Origin: Clostridia bacterium
GTDB taxonomy: Bacteria > Bacillota > Clostridia > Lutisporales > Lutisporaceae
Length of the DNA: 34,971 nt
Reading direction: 5' to 3'
Assembly (NCBI GenBank): GCA_029256325.1
Contig: JAQSYD010000037.1
Coordinates: forward strand, 1-34,971
A model generated the notes under the pieces. The model saw only the letters and a program-made list of their open reading frames with translations. It was not told the origin of the DNA and made no database searches. Below, in pieces: positions 7,455 through 14,034 of the stretch (the first letter of the stretch is position 1; the number at the start of each line of letters is the position of its first letter). Made by a program: the position numbers and the translations under genes.

Positions 7455-7937
7455 ATGAAAATTAGATTTGATTTTATCATTCATTGGTTATGGACCATCG
7501 TATTCTCTTTGCTTGCATTAAGCGGTATAGCAATGGTAGGTCCACGTTATGGCTGGGTATTGAATTATGATATAGGTGCAGCAGATATTTCTCATAGAGT
7601 TTTAGCGGCAGTATTTGTGATTCTTACATTTATATCTATAGGGTATGAAGTTATCAGAGCTATTAGAAATGATACCAGCAGTCAAGCATGGTTTGTAATT
7701 GGAAGCGGCGGCTATCAACTTTTTACTTATATTACAACACTAATATTCATTATAACAGGAGCGATTATCTGGATTTGTATGGATGCAAATATGGCAGCTA
7801 CAGCCTTTGCATTATATGTGCATGAAAAGCTTACGTACATTGTTATACTAAGTGTAATTTGGCATATTTATATGAAATGTCACGCATTAGTATGGCCTAA
7901 GAAGGTACAGCAAGGCAAGTCAAAAACTATGAAGTAG
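7455..7937 (+). CDS. Putative diheme cytochrome b, formate-dehydrogenase-gamma-like
   Basis: The 160-residue protein has four membrane segments and histidines placed like those of cytochrome b561/Fdh gamma-type subunits: FIIHW (His10) in segment 1, ISHR (His47) in segment 2, YVHEK (His123) and VIWHIY (His137) around segment 4. These can supply four axial ligands for two haems. Such proteins pass electrons across the membrane between quinone and an outer partner. It lies between a duplicated membrane protein and Met-rich small proteins in one operon, so it may serve a redox role in that group. GTG 7446 is in frame nine bases earlier; ATG 7455 is chosen because GGTGAA precedes it. No catalytic partner subunit is seen in the window. 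Confidence 0.65.
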   Translation: MKIRFDFIIHWLWTIVFSLLALSGIAMVGPRYGWVLNYDIGAADISHRVLAAVFVILTFISIGYEVIRAIRNDTSSQAWFVIGSGGYQLFTYITTLIFIITGAIIWICMDANMAATAFALYVHEKLTYIVILSVIWHIYMKCHALVWPKKVQQGKSKTMK

Positions 7938-7967
7938 AAAGAAATATCCTTAAGGAGTACAAAAGTT

Positions 7968-8273
7968 ATGATGCAAAAGCCTTGGTTTAAAATAATTATA
8001 TGGCTTATAACAATATCTTTTTTCTTCCTAGCGACAGCGATTATTATATCGTCACTAGCACCTTCCCCGGATGAAGACAAATCCATGCTTTATATGTCAG
8101 GCATGATGAATGCCATGGATAGCTCTCTAATGGGGTTATCGATGTCTATGGAAAGTGATATTTATCTAAAGACCATTGTTAAAAAGGCTTCTGATTTCAC
8201 TTTGCCTTTTATACTATACAGCATGGCCGCTGCTTTACTAGTTAAGCTTAGGAGGAGCCAAATTGATCGATAA
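7968..8273 (+). CDS. Small two-segment membrane protein with Met-rich loop
   Basis: The 101-residue product has membrane segments at about residues 9-30 and 76-94 joined by a loop with many methionines (SMLYMSGMMNAMDSS, LSMSME). I do not recognise a family. The next gene has the same layout (segment, Met-rich loop, segment), so the two may be diverged partners or paralogs. AAGGAG (7953-7957 region) precedes ATG 7968; a second ATG follows at once at 7971. Its last 11 bases overlap the start of the next gene, which suggests coupled translation. Confidence 0.65.
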   Translation: MMQKPWFKIIIWLITISFFFLATAIIISSLAPSPDEDKSMLYMSGMMNAMDSSLMGLSMSMESDIYLKTIVKKASDFTLPFILYSMAAALLVKLRRSQIDR

Positions 8274-8616
8274 GAAAAAACTACATTTTGTAAGATTATT
8301 TCTTATATTCGCGATTATCACATTACTTACTTTAGTGAATGAATGGAGTAAACCGCAGTCAATGGAAGCCAATAATGGCATGATGAACGATTCAATGGGT
8401 AATATGATGACTTCCATGCATCTTGGGAATGTAAGTATCAATGGTTTGATTTATCAAGAAGAGAGTCAGGAAGCAGCTACGGGAATAAATAGTCATCATA
8501 GTGCTGAAGATAGTGAATTAAATAGAATTCATTACTTTACTACTCTTTCAATCATTATACTGCTCCCTTTCATAGTTGCAGGTACCGCATTTCTATCAAT
8601 TGTCTGGCTTAAGTAA
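8263..8616 (+). CDS. Small two-segment membrane protein with Met/His loop
   Basis: The 117-residue product begins at TTG 8263, 5 nt after a strong GGAGGAG site (8251-8257) that lies inside the end of the previous gene; the two overlap by 11 bp. It has hydrophobic segments at about 8-26 and 91-113. The loop between contains NNGMMNDSMGNMMTSMH and later NSHHS, giving several Met and His side chains that could bind metal. No family recognised. The shared plan with the gene at 7968 and the Met content shared with 3207 and 8630 make it part of the same set. Confidence 0.65.
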   Translation: MIDKKKLHFVRLFLIFAIITLLTLVNEWSKPQSMEANNGMMNDSMGNMMTSMHLGNVSINGLIYQEESQEAATGINSHHSAEDSELNRIHYFTTLSIIILLPFIVAGTAFLSIVWLK

Positions 8617-8629
8617 GAGGAGGTAGAGA

Positions 8630-9355
8630 ATGAGCTTTTTAGGATCTGTTGGTTCTTTATATATGATAATACTAATTATACTACTAGTTATTGGGTTTGG
8701 ATTGGCAGGGCTTGCATTCGTAAGGTTCATAACTGGACCCAAAGATAAAAAAACTAATAAACGGCTAAATAACACTAATGGTAAAAACGGAGGTTATAGA
8801 TTTATGAATAGTTGGTTGAGACTTGCTTTATTCTCATTTGTTGCAATACTCATTTCCATGGCTGTACTTGCATTTGTGAGTCCAGGAGGATTAATGGGCA
8901 CGAATACTATGAACTCAAACATGTATTATGGTAATATGCCTATGAATACTTCGTATGGAAATATGCAAATAACAGGAAATATGCCTTTGAATCAAGGCTC
9001 TAATGGTATGAATATGATGAGCATGCCAATGAATAATATGGGTAGTAGTGCGGGAAATATGCAGATGCAAAGCGGAATGCCAATGAACCAAAGCTCTGGG
9101 GGAATGGGTATGATGAGCATGCCAATGGGAAATATGCAAACACAAAGTGCAATGCCTATGAATCAGGGTACTGGCAATATGACCATGACTAGCATGCCGT
9201 CAAGCAATATGCAAATGAATAACAACTCTATGATGCAAATGTTAAATCAGATGCAAATGCAGCTAAATCAAATGCAGCAGCAAATTCAGCAAATGAATAT
9301 GGGCGGCGGCGGTGGAGGCAGCATGCCAAGCGGCGGCGGAATGGGTATGATGTAG
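8630..9355 (+). CDS. Two-segment membrane protein with long methionine-rich tail
   Basis: The 241-residue product has a first hydrophobic segment (about 10-32), a short basic stretch, and a second segment (about 61-84, SWLRLALFSFVAIL). The rest, from about residue 90, is built of Met, Asn, Gln, Ser and Gly. Roughly 46 residues in all are Met. Three tail units begin MPLNQ or MPMNQ and run to SMPM.NM or SMPSSNM. A Gln/Met run (MLNQMQMQLNQMQQQ) and a Gly-rich end follow. The second segment and tail resemble the protein at 3207. GAGGAGG precedes ATG 8630. It closes the operon begun at 5562, before a strong terminator. Binding of Cu(I) or Ag(I) is inferred from composition only. Confidence 0.7.
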   Translation: MSFLGSVGSLYMIILIILLVIGFGLAGLAFVRFITGPKDKKTNKRLNNTNGKNGGYRFMNSWLRLALFSFVAILISMAVLAFVSPGGLMGTNTMNSNMYYGNMPMNTSYGNMQITGNMPLNQGSNGMNMMSMPMNNMGSSAGNMQMQSGMPMNQSSGGMGMMSMPMGNMQTQSAMPMNQGTGNMTMTSMPSSNMQMNNNSMMQMLNQMQMQLNQMQQQIQQMNMGGGGGGSMPSGGGMGMM

Positions 9356-9368
9356 TAAATAAAACTAT

Positions 9369-9402
9369 AAAGGTAAGCTGAATTTGGCAGCTTACCTTTT
9401 AT
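9369..9402 (+). terminator. Strong Rho-independent terminator
   Basis: AAAGGTAAGCTG (9369-9380) pairs perfectly with CAGCTTACCTTT (9388-9399), with TTTTAT at the 3' foot. It ends the 5562-9355 operon. Confidence 0.9.
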
Positions 9403-9450
9403 AATGCAATCATTTTTAATTGTAGTATAGATATATAATAATATTTGATT

Positions 9451-9482
9451 TTCATAATTTCTTCATAATTTTGAAATATAAT
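9451..9482 (+). promoter_or_regulatory. Direct-repeat operator and promoter, site 3 (exported Met-rich protein)
   Basis: TTCATAA (9451-9457), TTTC, TTCATAA (9462-9468), 8 nt, then a perfect TATAAT (9477-9482). The two heptamers are identical, and this is the cleanest of the six sites. Confidence 0.8.
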
Positions 9483-9523
9483 AAGCGTATAAAATAAATC
9501 ACATTAAAGAGGAGAGATATCAA

Positions 9524-9898
9524 ATGAAAAAGACGATACTGGTAATTATGACTATAGCAATATTAACTTTTGGTGCTATGACTATGGTATACGCAATAGA
9601 TAATAATAATCTAATTAACTACGGTTTTAGAGGATCTATGATGAATTTAAATAACAATAGAATAAATAAATCAATGATAGACATAATGAGAAACAATGGA
9701 TTTGAATCAGCTGCTAAAGCTATGGAAAATAAGGACTATGATGCTATGAATGAGTTCATGAAGAACATGACTGATGCGCAGTATAATCAAATGATTGAAG
9801 TTATGAATAGTAATGGCTATGAAGGTATGGCGAAGATGATGAATTCTTTTAGCCGAAAAGAAATGGTTAATATGCATAACGCAATGATGAATAGATAG
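9524..9898 (+). CDS. Exported methionine-rich helical protein
   Basis: The 124-residue product starts with a signal peptide (KK, hydrophobic core, VYA just before residue 25). The mature part of about 100 residues is polar and helical, with methionines spaced through it (SMIDIMRNNG, MNEFMKNMTDAQ, MIEVMNSNG, MAKMMNSF, MHNAMMNR). Three stretches have a similar helix-Asn-Gly-helix look, which suggests old internal repeats. I do not recognise a family. Its composition fits the Met-rich group in this island, and operator site 3 lies directly upstream. AAAGAGGAGAG precedes ATG 9524. A terminator shared with the convergent kinase gene follows. Confidence 0.75.
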   Translation: MKKTILVIMTIAILTFGAMTMVYAIDNNNLINYGFRGSMMNLNNNRINKSMIDIMRNNGFESAAKAMENKDYDAMNEFMKNMTDAQYNQMIEVMNSNGYEGMAKMMNSFSRKEMVNMHNAMMNR

Positions 9899-9924
9899 TC
9901 TTTATTAACAAAAGGGATAAAGAA

Positions 9925-9953
9925 AGAAGCTTGGAAGCATCCAAGCTTCTTTT
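9925..9953. terminator. Bidirectional terminator between convergent genes
   Basis: AGAAGCTTGG (9925-9934) pairs with CCAAGCTTCT (9941-9950), with TTTT on one side and A-rich sequence on the other, so it can end both the Met-rich gene and the sensor kinase gene. Confidence 0.85.
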
Positions 9954-9955
9954 CA

Positions 9956-11356
9956 TTAAGTAGACACGATATAAGGAAATTCAATCGTAAAGTTAGTCCC
10001 TTTATTTAAAACGCTATCTACATATATCTTTCCGCCATGAGCTTCGATAAAGGCTTTTGTTATAGTAAGTCCAATACCTGATCCACCAGTATTCTTAGCA
10101 CGAGATAAATCGCTTCTATAAAAACGTTCAAAAATATAAGGCAAATCTTTTTCAGGGATACCAATGCCATTATCTCTAACTTTGACTATTATTTTATCAT
10201 TTTCATGCACTAAAATAACGTCTACTTTTCCATTAGGCTTTAAATGGTTATATGAGTTTGAAAGAAGATTGTTCATAATCTGCTTAAATTTATCTTTATC
10301 TACTAATATGTTTATTCCGGGAGTAATACAGCTATTTAACTCATAATTTTCTTTAATAAAAAGTGGTTTGAAATTATCCAGAATTTTCTCTAGTTCTCTT
10401 GAGAGATTTACCTCACTCTTGTTAATATTCACATTTAATTGCTCTAATCTTGCTAAATTACTTAGGTTATCTACCAGCTTTGTCAATCTATTTATTTCCT
10501 CATAGAAGATTTCAAATCTTTCAGTAGTTGGTTCCCATATTCCATCAATAAATGCTTCGATATGAGTTTTAAGTGTAGTCAGAGGGGTTCTTAATTCATG
10601 TGCCATATCAGAGGTTAATCTTTTCCTAAGCATCTCTTGTGCATTTAAGGTTTCTGCTAAATAATTTATTGATTTGGATAGTTCATCAATTTCTTTAGTG
10701 TTTGTATTAACCATTGCCCTGGCATCAAGGTATCCATCTCTCATTCTATTTGATGTTTCAGTGATTTTAATAAGTGGTTTTGAAAGCTGTTTTGAAATAA
10801 TAACACTAAGTACGAGTCCAAAAACTAAGGCGATAAATGCAGATAATATAAAAGAGTAATTTAAGGTTCTAATAAAAGTAATAGAACCGGAAGATAGGTA
10901 TGAGGTACCAAAGTATCCTATAACAATCGAGCCGATATTTTTGTTGTTTATAACTAAGGGGTGTGTATTTTCAGTATATTCGCGTATATCCATCCCGGCA
11001 AAATCATGCATCATTGTGCCTATTATATTCTCCATAATTGCTTTGTGCTGTAAGTGAGCATTGCCCGAGGAGTAGATTATGTTATTTTCTAAATCTTTTA
11101 TTTCAATATAGAGCTCTTGTATTTCAGCATACCTTTGAATCTCGTCTTGATTTATTTTAAGAAAGCTGTTTTGTTTTTTATATAGGTCTTCAACTGTTTT
11201 AATAATATTGTCAATCTTAGCTCTGTGTTCATCAACCAAGTATCTATTAAATTCTTTGTTTATTATATAGTTAGATATAAAACTAGTTAGAATAATAGAA
11301 CCTAAAATTGCAAGAAGAAAACCAAGAGAAAGCTTTTGCATCAAAGTTTTCTTCAT
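9956..11356 (-). CDS. Sensor histidine kinase of an OmpR-type two-component system
   Basis: The 466-residue protein has membrane segments at about 11-30 and 167-187 that enclose an outer domain of about 135 residues. HAMP (about 188-240), HisKA with MAHELRTPL and phospho-acceptor His253, and an HATPase_c domain follow. The N box is NNLLSNSYNH (362-371), G1 is DNGIGI (395-400) and G2 is GGSGIGL (424-430), so the catalytic set is complete. The outer domain holds a His/Met cluster (His101, His104, Met108, Met115, Met116, His117, Met122, His132), which could bind a soft metal; this is inference. It overlaps the response regulator gene by 4 bp (ATGA) and is translated after it, so the two are coupled. 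Confidence 0.9.
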   Translation of the reverse strand: MKKTLMQKLSLGFLLAILGSIILTSFISNYIINKEFNRYLVDEHRAKIDNIIKTVEDLYKKQNSFLKINQDEIQRYAEIQELYIEIKDLENNIIYSSGNAHLQHKAIMENIIGTMMHDFAGMDIREYTENTHPLVINNKNIGSIVIGYFGTSYLSSGSITFIRTLNYSFILSAFIALVFGLVLSVIISKQLSKPLIKITETSNRMRDGYLDARAMVNTNTKEIDELSKSINYLAETLNAQEMLRKRLTSDMAHELRTPLTTLKTHIEAFIDGIWEPTTERFEIFYEEINRLTKLVDNLSNLARLEQLNVNINKSEVNLSRELEKILDNFKPLFIKENYELNSCITPGINILVDKDKFKQIMNNLLSNSYNHLKPNGKVDVILVHENDKIIVKVRDNGIGIPEKDLPYIFERFYRSDLSRAKNTGGSGIGLTITKAFIEAHGGKIYVDSVLNKGTNFTIEFPYIVST

Positions 11357-12069
11357 TTTTTTACCTCAGATGAATTTTCATTAAATTTGTACCCAGTTCC
11401 ATATACAGTTACAATATACTTTGGCTCCCTTGGATTATCTTCTACTTTCTGACGTATATTTTTAATATAGGTATCCATAGTTCTGTCAAAACCCTCATAA
11501 TCTACTCCAAAAGCTTTCTCTACCAAGTGTTCTCTTGAAAAAACTTGGCCAGGGTTTATGAGTAAAGCTGTTAAAACCTTAAATTCATTAGTAGTTAAGC
11601 TTACAGCCTTGCCTTGCTTTTTAACAACCATTTTCTTGATATCTACTTCTAAATCGCCACTATTAAAGGACAAAATATCGGCTAGAGGAGTTTGGTCTCT
11701 GTAAGCTCTTCTAATTAATGCCCTTACCCTTACAACTAATTCACGAGCGCTGAAAGGTTTAGTCAAATAATCATCAGCACCGATAGAAATACCTTCTATT
11801 TTTTCATCTTCTTCAGTTTTTGCAGTCAGCATGATAATCGGTATGCTGGAAGTTATTCTTATTTTTCGACATACCTCTTCACCAGTTAGTTTTGGAAGCA
11901 TCAAATCTAAAATTACTAGGTGAATAGTTTCCTTGCTTAATATATTTAGTGCAGCATCGCCATCCATTGCAGTAATTATTTTAAATCCTTCCTTTTCGAG
12001 ATATGCCTTAACTACATCCAAAATATTCTTTTCATCATCAACTACTAATATCTTAAAATCTTTATTCAT
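11353..12069 (-). CDS. OmpR/PhoB-family response regulator
   Basis: The 238-residue protein has a receiver domain (about 6-120) with the acidic pair Asp11-Asp12, phospho-acceptor Asp55 in VILDLMLPK, Thr83 in MLTAK and Lys105 in LTKPFSARE. A winged-helix Trans_reg_C domain (about 140-230) follows, with LTTNEFKVL and the end motif VTVYGTGYKF. Proteins of this type bind two direct-repeat half-sites about 11 bp apart. Exactly such repeats precede six promoters in this window, which makes this protein their likely regulator. GAGGTG lies 6 nt before the start. A TATAAT-like -10 on the minus strand at 12108-12103 could serve it. No clear copy of the operator precedes its own promoter, so autoregulation is not supported. 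Confidence 0.92.
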   Translation of the reverse strand: MNKDFKILVVDDEKNILDVVKAYLEKEGFKIITAMDGDAALNILSKETIHLVILDLMLPKLTGEEVCRKIRITSSIPIIMLTAKTEEDEKIEGISIGADDYLTKPFSARELVVRVRALIRRAYRDQTPLADILSFNSGDLEVDIKKMVVKKQGKAVSLTTNEFKVLTALLINPGQVFSREHLVEKAFGVDYEGFDRTMDTYIKNIRQKVEDNPREPKYIVTVYGTGYKFNENSSEVKK

Positions 12070-12212
12070 ATTTTACACCTCATATAAAAAACTTGTATCT
12101 ATATTATAGTTTACTAGAATATAAAAAACTAGAACACAAGATTTCTGTTTTAATTTAAGAAATTAGTGAAAAGTTTGTAGATTAATATATAATCAAATCT
12201 ATTACTAACTTC

Positions 12213-12244
12213 TCCATAATTTCTTCATAATAATACTTTAATAT
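12213..12244 (+). promoter_or_regulatory. Direct-repeat operator and promoter, site 4 (putative small RNA / selenoglutaredoxin)
   Basis: TCCATAA (12213-12219), TTTC, TTCATAA (12224-12230), 8 nt, then TAATAT (12239-12244); TATAAG at 12242 is an alternative -10. It points rightward. The first thing downstream is a terminator-like hairpin, not a gene. Confidence 0.7.
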
Positions 12245-12250
12245 AAGGCT

Positions 12251-12335
12251 ATAGAAGATACACAATCCCTTCCCCTTATAAATTGATTATAAGTCCGGAT
12301 TATCAGACAGATAAACCGGACTTATTAATTTTTAA
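12251..12335 (+). ncRNA. Candidate regulon small RNA of about 80 nt
   Basis: A start about 7 nt after the -10 of site 4 gives a transcript from near 12251. It contains an unpaired C-rich stretch, CCCTTCCCCTT (12267-12277), complementary to AAGGGG-type ribosome sites. CTTATAA (12275-12281) can pair with TTATAAG (12287-12293). TAAGTCCGG (12290-12298) pairs with CCGGACTTA (12316-12324), followed by TTAATTTTT, as in a terminator. No open frame lies inside. The two hairpins share bases. This may instead be a leader of the selenoglutaredoxin gene with an attenuator; expression data are needed to tell. Confidence 0.45.
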
Positions 12336-12521
12336 ATATTACTAAGATCTACTACACGGGAACACTTGCAGCGGTTGTGAAATTAATGTTCAATTAAGAG
12401 GGGGGATTAAAGTACTAAAGGTTTAGAATAGGGAATGTATTTAAAAGAGAAACTAAATCAGGATTACTGCGTAAAGGTCGAGGAAAGGATTGAAAGTCAC
12501 ATTATAAAAGGAGAATGATCA

Positions 12522-12782
12522 ATGAGTTTGCTAAATAGCTTATTCAAAAGGAAAAATACTATTATTATGTATACATCAGACACCTGAGCTGATTGTCAGG
12601 CGGCGAAGGATTTTTTCGCTGAACAACAAGTAGAGGTCGAATATAAAAACATTGCCGACAAGTTGATTAGAGAGGAATTGAAGAGTAAATACAAGCGAAT
12701 GGCAGTTCCGACTATCATCATTCGAGATAAAGTTATTCTAGGCTTTGCTGACAATACAGCAGAGATCAAGAAGCTATTATAA
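12522..12782 (+). CDS. Selenocysteine-containing glutaredoxin (in-frame TGA read as Sec)
   Basis: The frame from ATG 12522 (AAAAGGAG 8 nt upstream) to TAA 12780 codes for 86 residues if the single TGA at 12585-12587 is read as selenocysteine. The start of the fold reads IIMYTSDT, then Sec22-Ala-Asp-Cys25, so the TGA sits exactly where glutaredoxins and NrdH-like proteins carry the first Cys of CxxC. After it come the helix AAKDFF, the cis-Pro motif MAVPT (Pro63) and GFADNTAEIKKLL, which matches the GFDxxxLxxLL end of the family. A SECIS-like hairpin follows the TGA at the right distance. Sec-glutaredoxins are known in some Clostridia. It should be a fast thiol-disulfide reductant in the cytosol. 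The alternative, a nonsense mutation of TGC, is less likely because both flanking halves are intact. Confidence 0.88.
12601..12621 (+). promoter_or_regulatory. Bacterial-type SECIS hairpin
   Basis: CGGCGAA (12601-12607) pairs with TTCGCTG (12615-12621) as seven pairs with one G-U. The 7-nt loop GGATTTT starts with GG. The loop begins 20 nt after the TGA. Bacterial SECIS elements recognised by SelB lie just inside the coding frame, with a short stem and a G in the first two loop bases, at about this distance. The element supports Sec insertion at 12585. Confidence 0.75.
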
Positions 12783-12823
12783 TAAGCTGGGTTTGATTAA
12801 AGTCAAACCCAGCTTATTATTTT
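12781..12823 (+). terminator. Strong Rho-independent terminator after the selenoglutaredoxin
   Basis: AATAAGCTGGGTTTGA (12781-12796) pairs perfectly with its 16-base complement (12803-12818), followed by ATTTT. The stem starts within the stop codon. A strong, intact terminator argues that the gene is maintained. Confidence 0.92.
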
Positions 12824-12863
12824 ACTATCAATCATCAATTAAACTTCATATTTAGATTGAGAC

Positions 12864-12895
12864 TCCATAATATCTCCATAACTTTACGTTATATT
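12864..12895 (+). promoter_or_regulatory. Direct-repeat operator and promoter, site 5 (DUF2933-like/DUF1461 operon)
   Basis: TCCATAA (12864-12870), TATC, TCCATAA (12875-12881), 8 nt, then TATATT (12890-12895). The heptamers are identical. The expected transcript starts near 12902 and the ribosome site begins only about 4 nt later, so the leader is very short. Confidence 0.78.
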
Positions 12896-12920
12896 TATAT
12901 TATATAAAGGAGGAGTTAAA

Positions 12921-13205
12921 ATGGAAAATAGAAATTATGAAGAAAAGAATCATAATGAGGATAATAAGAACAGTAGAAAATCCGGACATATGAAGCATGG
13001 TTGGATGATGATGTTATGCTGCCTATTGCCAATTGCCTTGATTGCGGCACTACCTTTAATGGGTATAAGGATAGGAGCCTTAAGCGGTTTGGCATTCTTA
13101 ATATGCCCTTTGATGCATATAGGCATGATGGTGTTTATGATGAAGTCCAAGGATGGGAAATCTTGTTGTTCAACAAATAAACCGGTAGAGAACGGTCAAG
13201 ACTAA
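12921..13205 (+). CDS. Small DUF2933-like membrane protein
   Basis: The 94-residue protein has a charged, Asn/Glu-rich N-terminus (about 1-25), then [20 protein letters not shown] and a second hydrophobic stretch ending [15 protein letters not shown], then a short tail with CC. The HGW-MMLCC and CPLMH marks resemble DUF2933, a small family often found beside heavy-metal genes. Cys, Met and His at the membrane faces could bind soft metal. AAAGGAGGAG lies 5 nt before ATG 12921. It shares an operon with the gene at 13217 (11 bp apart), behind operator site 5. The family match is from memory of its motif and is not certain. Confidence 0.7.
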   Translation: MENRNYEEKNHNEDNKNSRKSGHMKHGWMMMLCCLLPIALIAALPLMGIRIGALSGLAFLICPLMHIGMMVFMMKSKDGKSCCSTNKPVENGQD

Positions 13206-13216
13206 GGAGAATAACG

Positions 13217-13918
13217 ATGGGCAGCAAAAGAATTTTAGGATGTATAGCCAGCGTCGTATTTGTTATGGCGCTGGTATTGGTGCTGTTGTTTACAAATGTG
13301 CAATTTGCAGCTTTTAACAGGAGTTATTATAGTCAGCAGTATGAGAAGTATCAGGTTCCGCAAAATATAGGCATTAGCAAGCCTGACCTCATGAATGCAA
13401 CGGAACAATTATTGAACTACATGGATGGAAAAAGAGATCATCTAGATTTTCAAATGCCCATAAAGGGCGTTCAGCAGGAATTTTTCAGTGAAAGAGATAA
13501 GCTGCATATGATTGATGTGCAGAATCTATTTATACAAGGCAAGCTCATCAGAAATATTTCGTTATTGTACTGTGTACTATTTGCACTATGGGTTTATTTT
13601 AGGGCTAAGAATAAACAAAAACGTTTTTCAAAGCTGATGATTTATACCTTTGTAGCCGGTGTCATACCTGTTTTGCTGCTGGCAATTCTTATGAATATAG
13701 ATTTCTATAAATATTTTACGATATTTCACGAAATATTCTTCGATAATGATTTATGGCAGCTGTCCCCTTCAAAGGACAGGCTGATCAACATGTTTCCAGA
13801 AGCCTTTTTCTCTGACATAGCTTTTAAGATTGTATTTTACTATATAGGTGAGCTGATTTTACTGCTTGTCTTAGGGTTATTTGGCTTAAAAACTAGAAGA
13901 CGCAGTTTAAATTCATAG
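13217..13918 (+). CDS. DUF1461 (TIGR01906-type) integral membrane protein
   Basis: The 233-residue protein has membrane segments at about 7-27, 109-128, 141-161 and 209-231, with a long outer loop between the first two. In that loop are the usual family marks: NRSYYSQQYEKYQV, a LLNYMDGKRDHL segment and FSERDKLHMIDVQNLF. TIGR01906/DUF1461 proteins are common in Firmicutes, and their function is unknown. AAGGAG lies 7 nt before ATG 13217. It follows the DUF2933-like gene closely and is ended by a long hairpin. Its presence in this regulon is a hint of an envelope role. Confidence 0.8.
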   Translation: MGSKRILGCIASVVFVMALVLVLLFTNVQFAAFNRSYYSQQYEKYQVPQNIGISKPDLMNATEQLLNYMDGKRDHLDFQMPIKGVQQEFFSERDKLHMIDVQNLFIQGKLIRNISLLYCVLFALWVYFRAKNKQKRFSKLMIYTFVAGVIPVLLLAILMNIDFYKYFTIFHEIFFDNDLWQLSPSKDRLINMFPEAFFSDIAFKIVFYYIGELILLLVLGLFGLKTRRRSLNS

Positions 13919-13933
13919 TAAAAATGTATTAAG

Positions 13934-13976
13934 ATACTGTTATTATCGTTTCATAACATATAATAACAGTATTTTT
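13934..13976 (+). terminator. Rho-independent terminator
   Basis: ATACTGTTATTAT (13934-13946) pairs perfectly with ATAATAACAGTAT (13960-13972), followed by TTTTT. It closes the 12921-13918 operon. Confidence 0.88.
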
Positions 13977-14034
13977 GTGATAATAAATTATAGGCGTGGT
14001 TAGAATAAATGCTTGTCTATAGTTGGAGGTTTTT

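Larger units (their letters stand above)
12070..12521. other. Intergenic region between the regulator and the selenoprotein gene
   Basis: Besides the regulator promoter (about 12103-12108, minus), operator site 4 and the putative short RNA (12251-12335), the stretch 12340-12521 has no gene I can support. One open frame there, about 12347-12427, reads CSGCEINVQL near its start but has no start codon and ends at TAG; it may be a remnant. AAAAGGAG at 12507-12513 is the ribosome site of the next gene. Confidence 0.5.

Noticed and set aside
12347-12427. Frame with CSGCEINVQL before the selenoglutaredoxin gene
   Set aside because: No start codon and only about 26 codons; at most a remnant.
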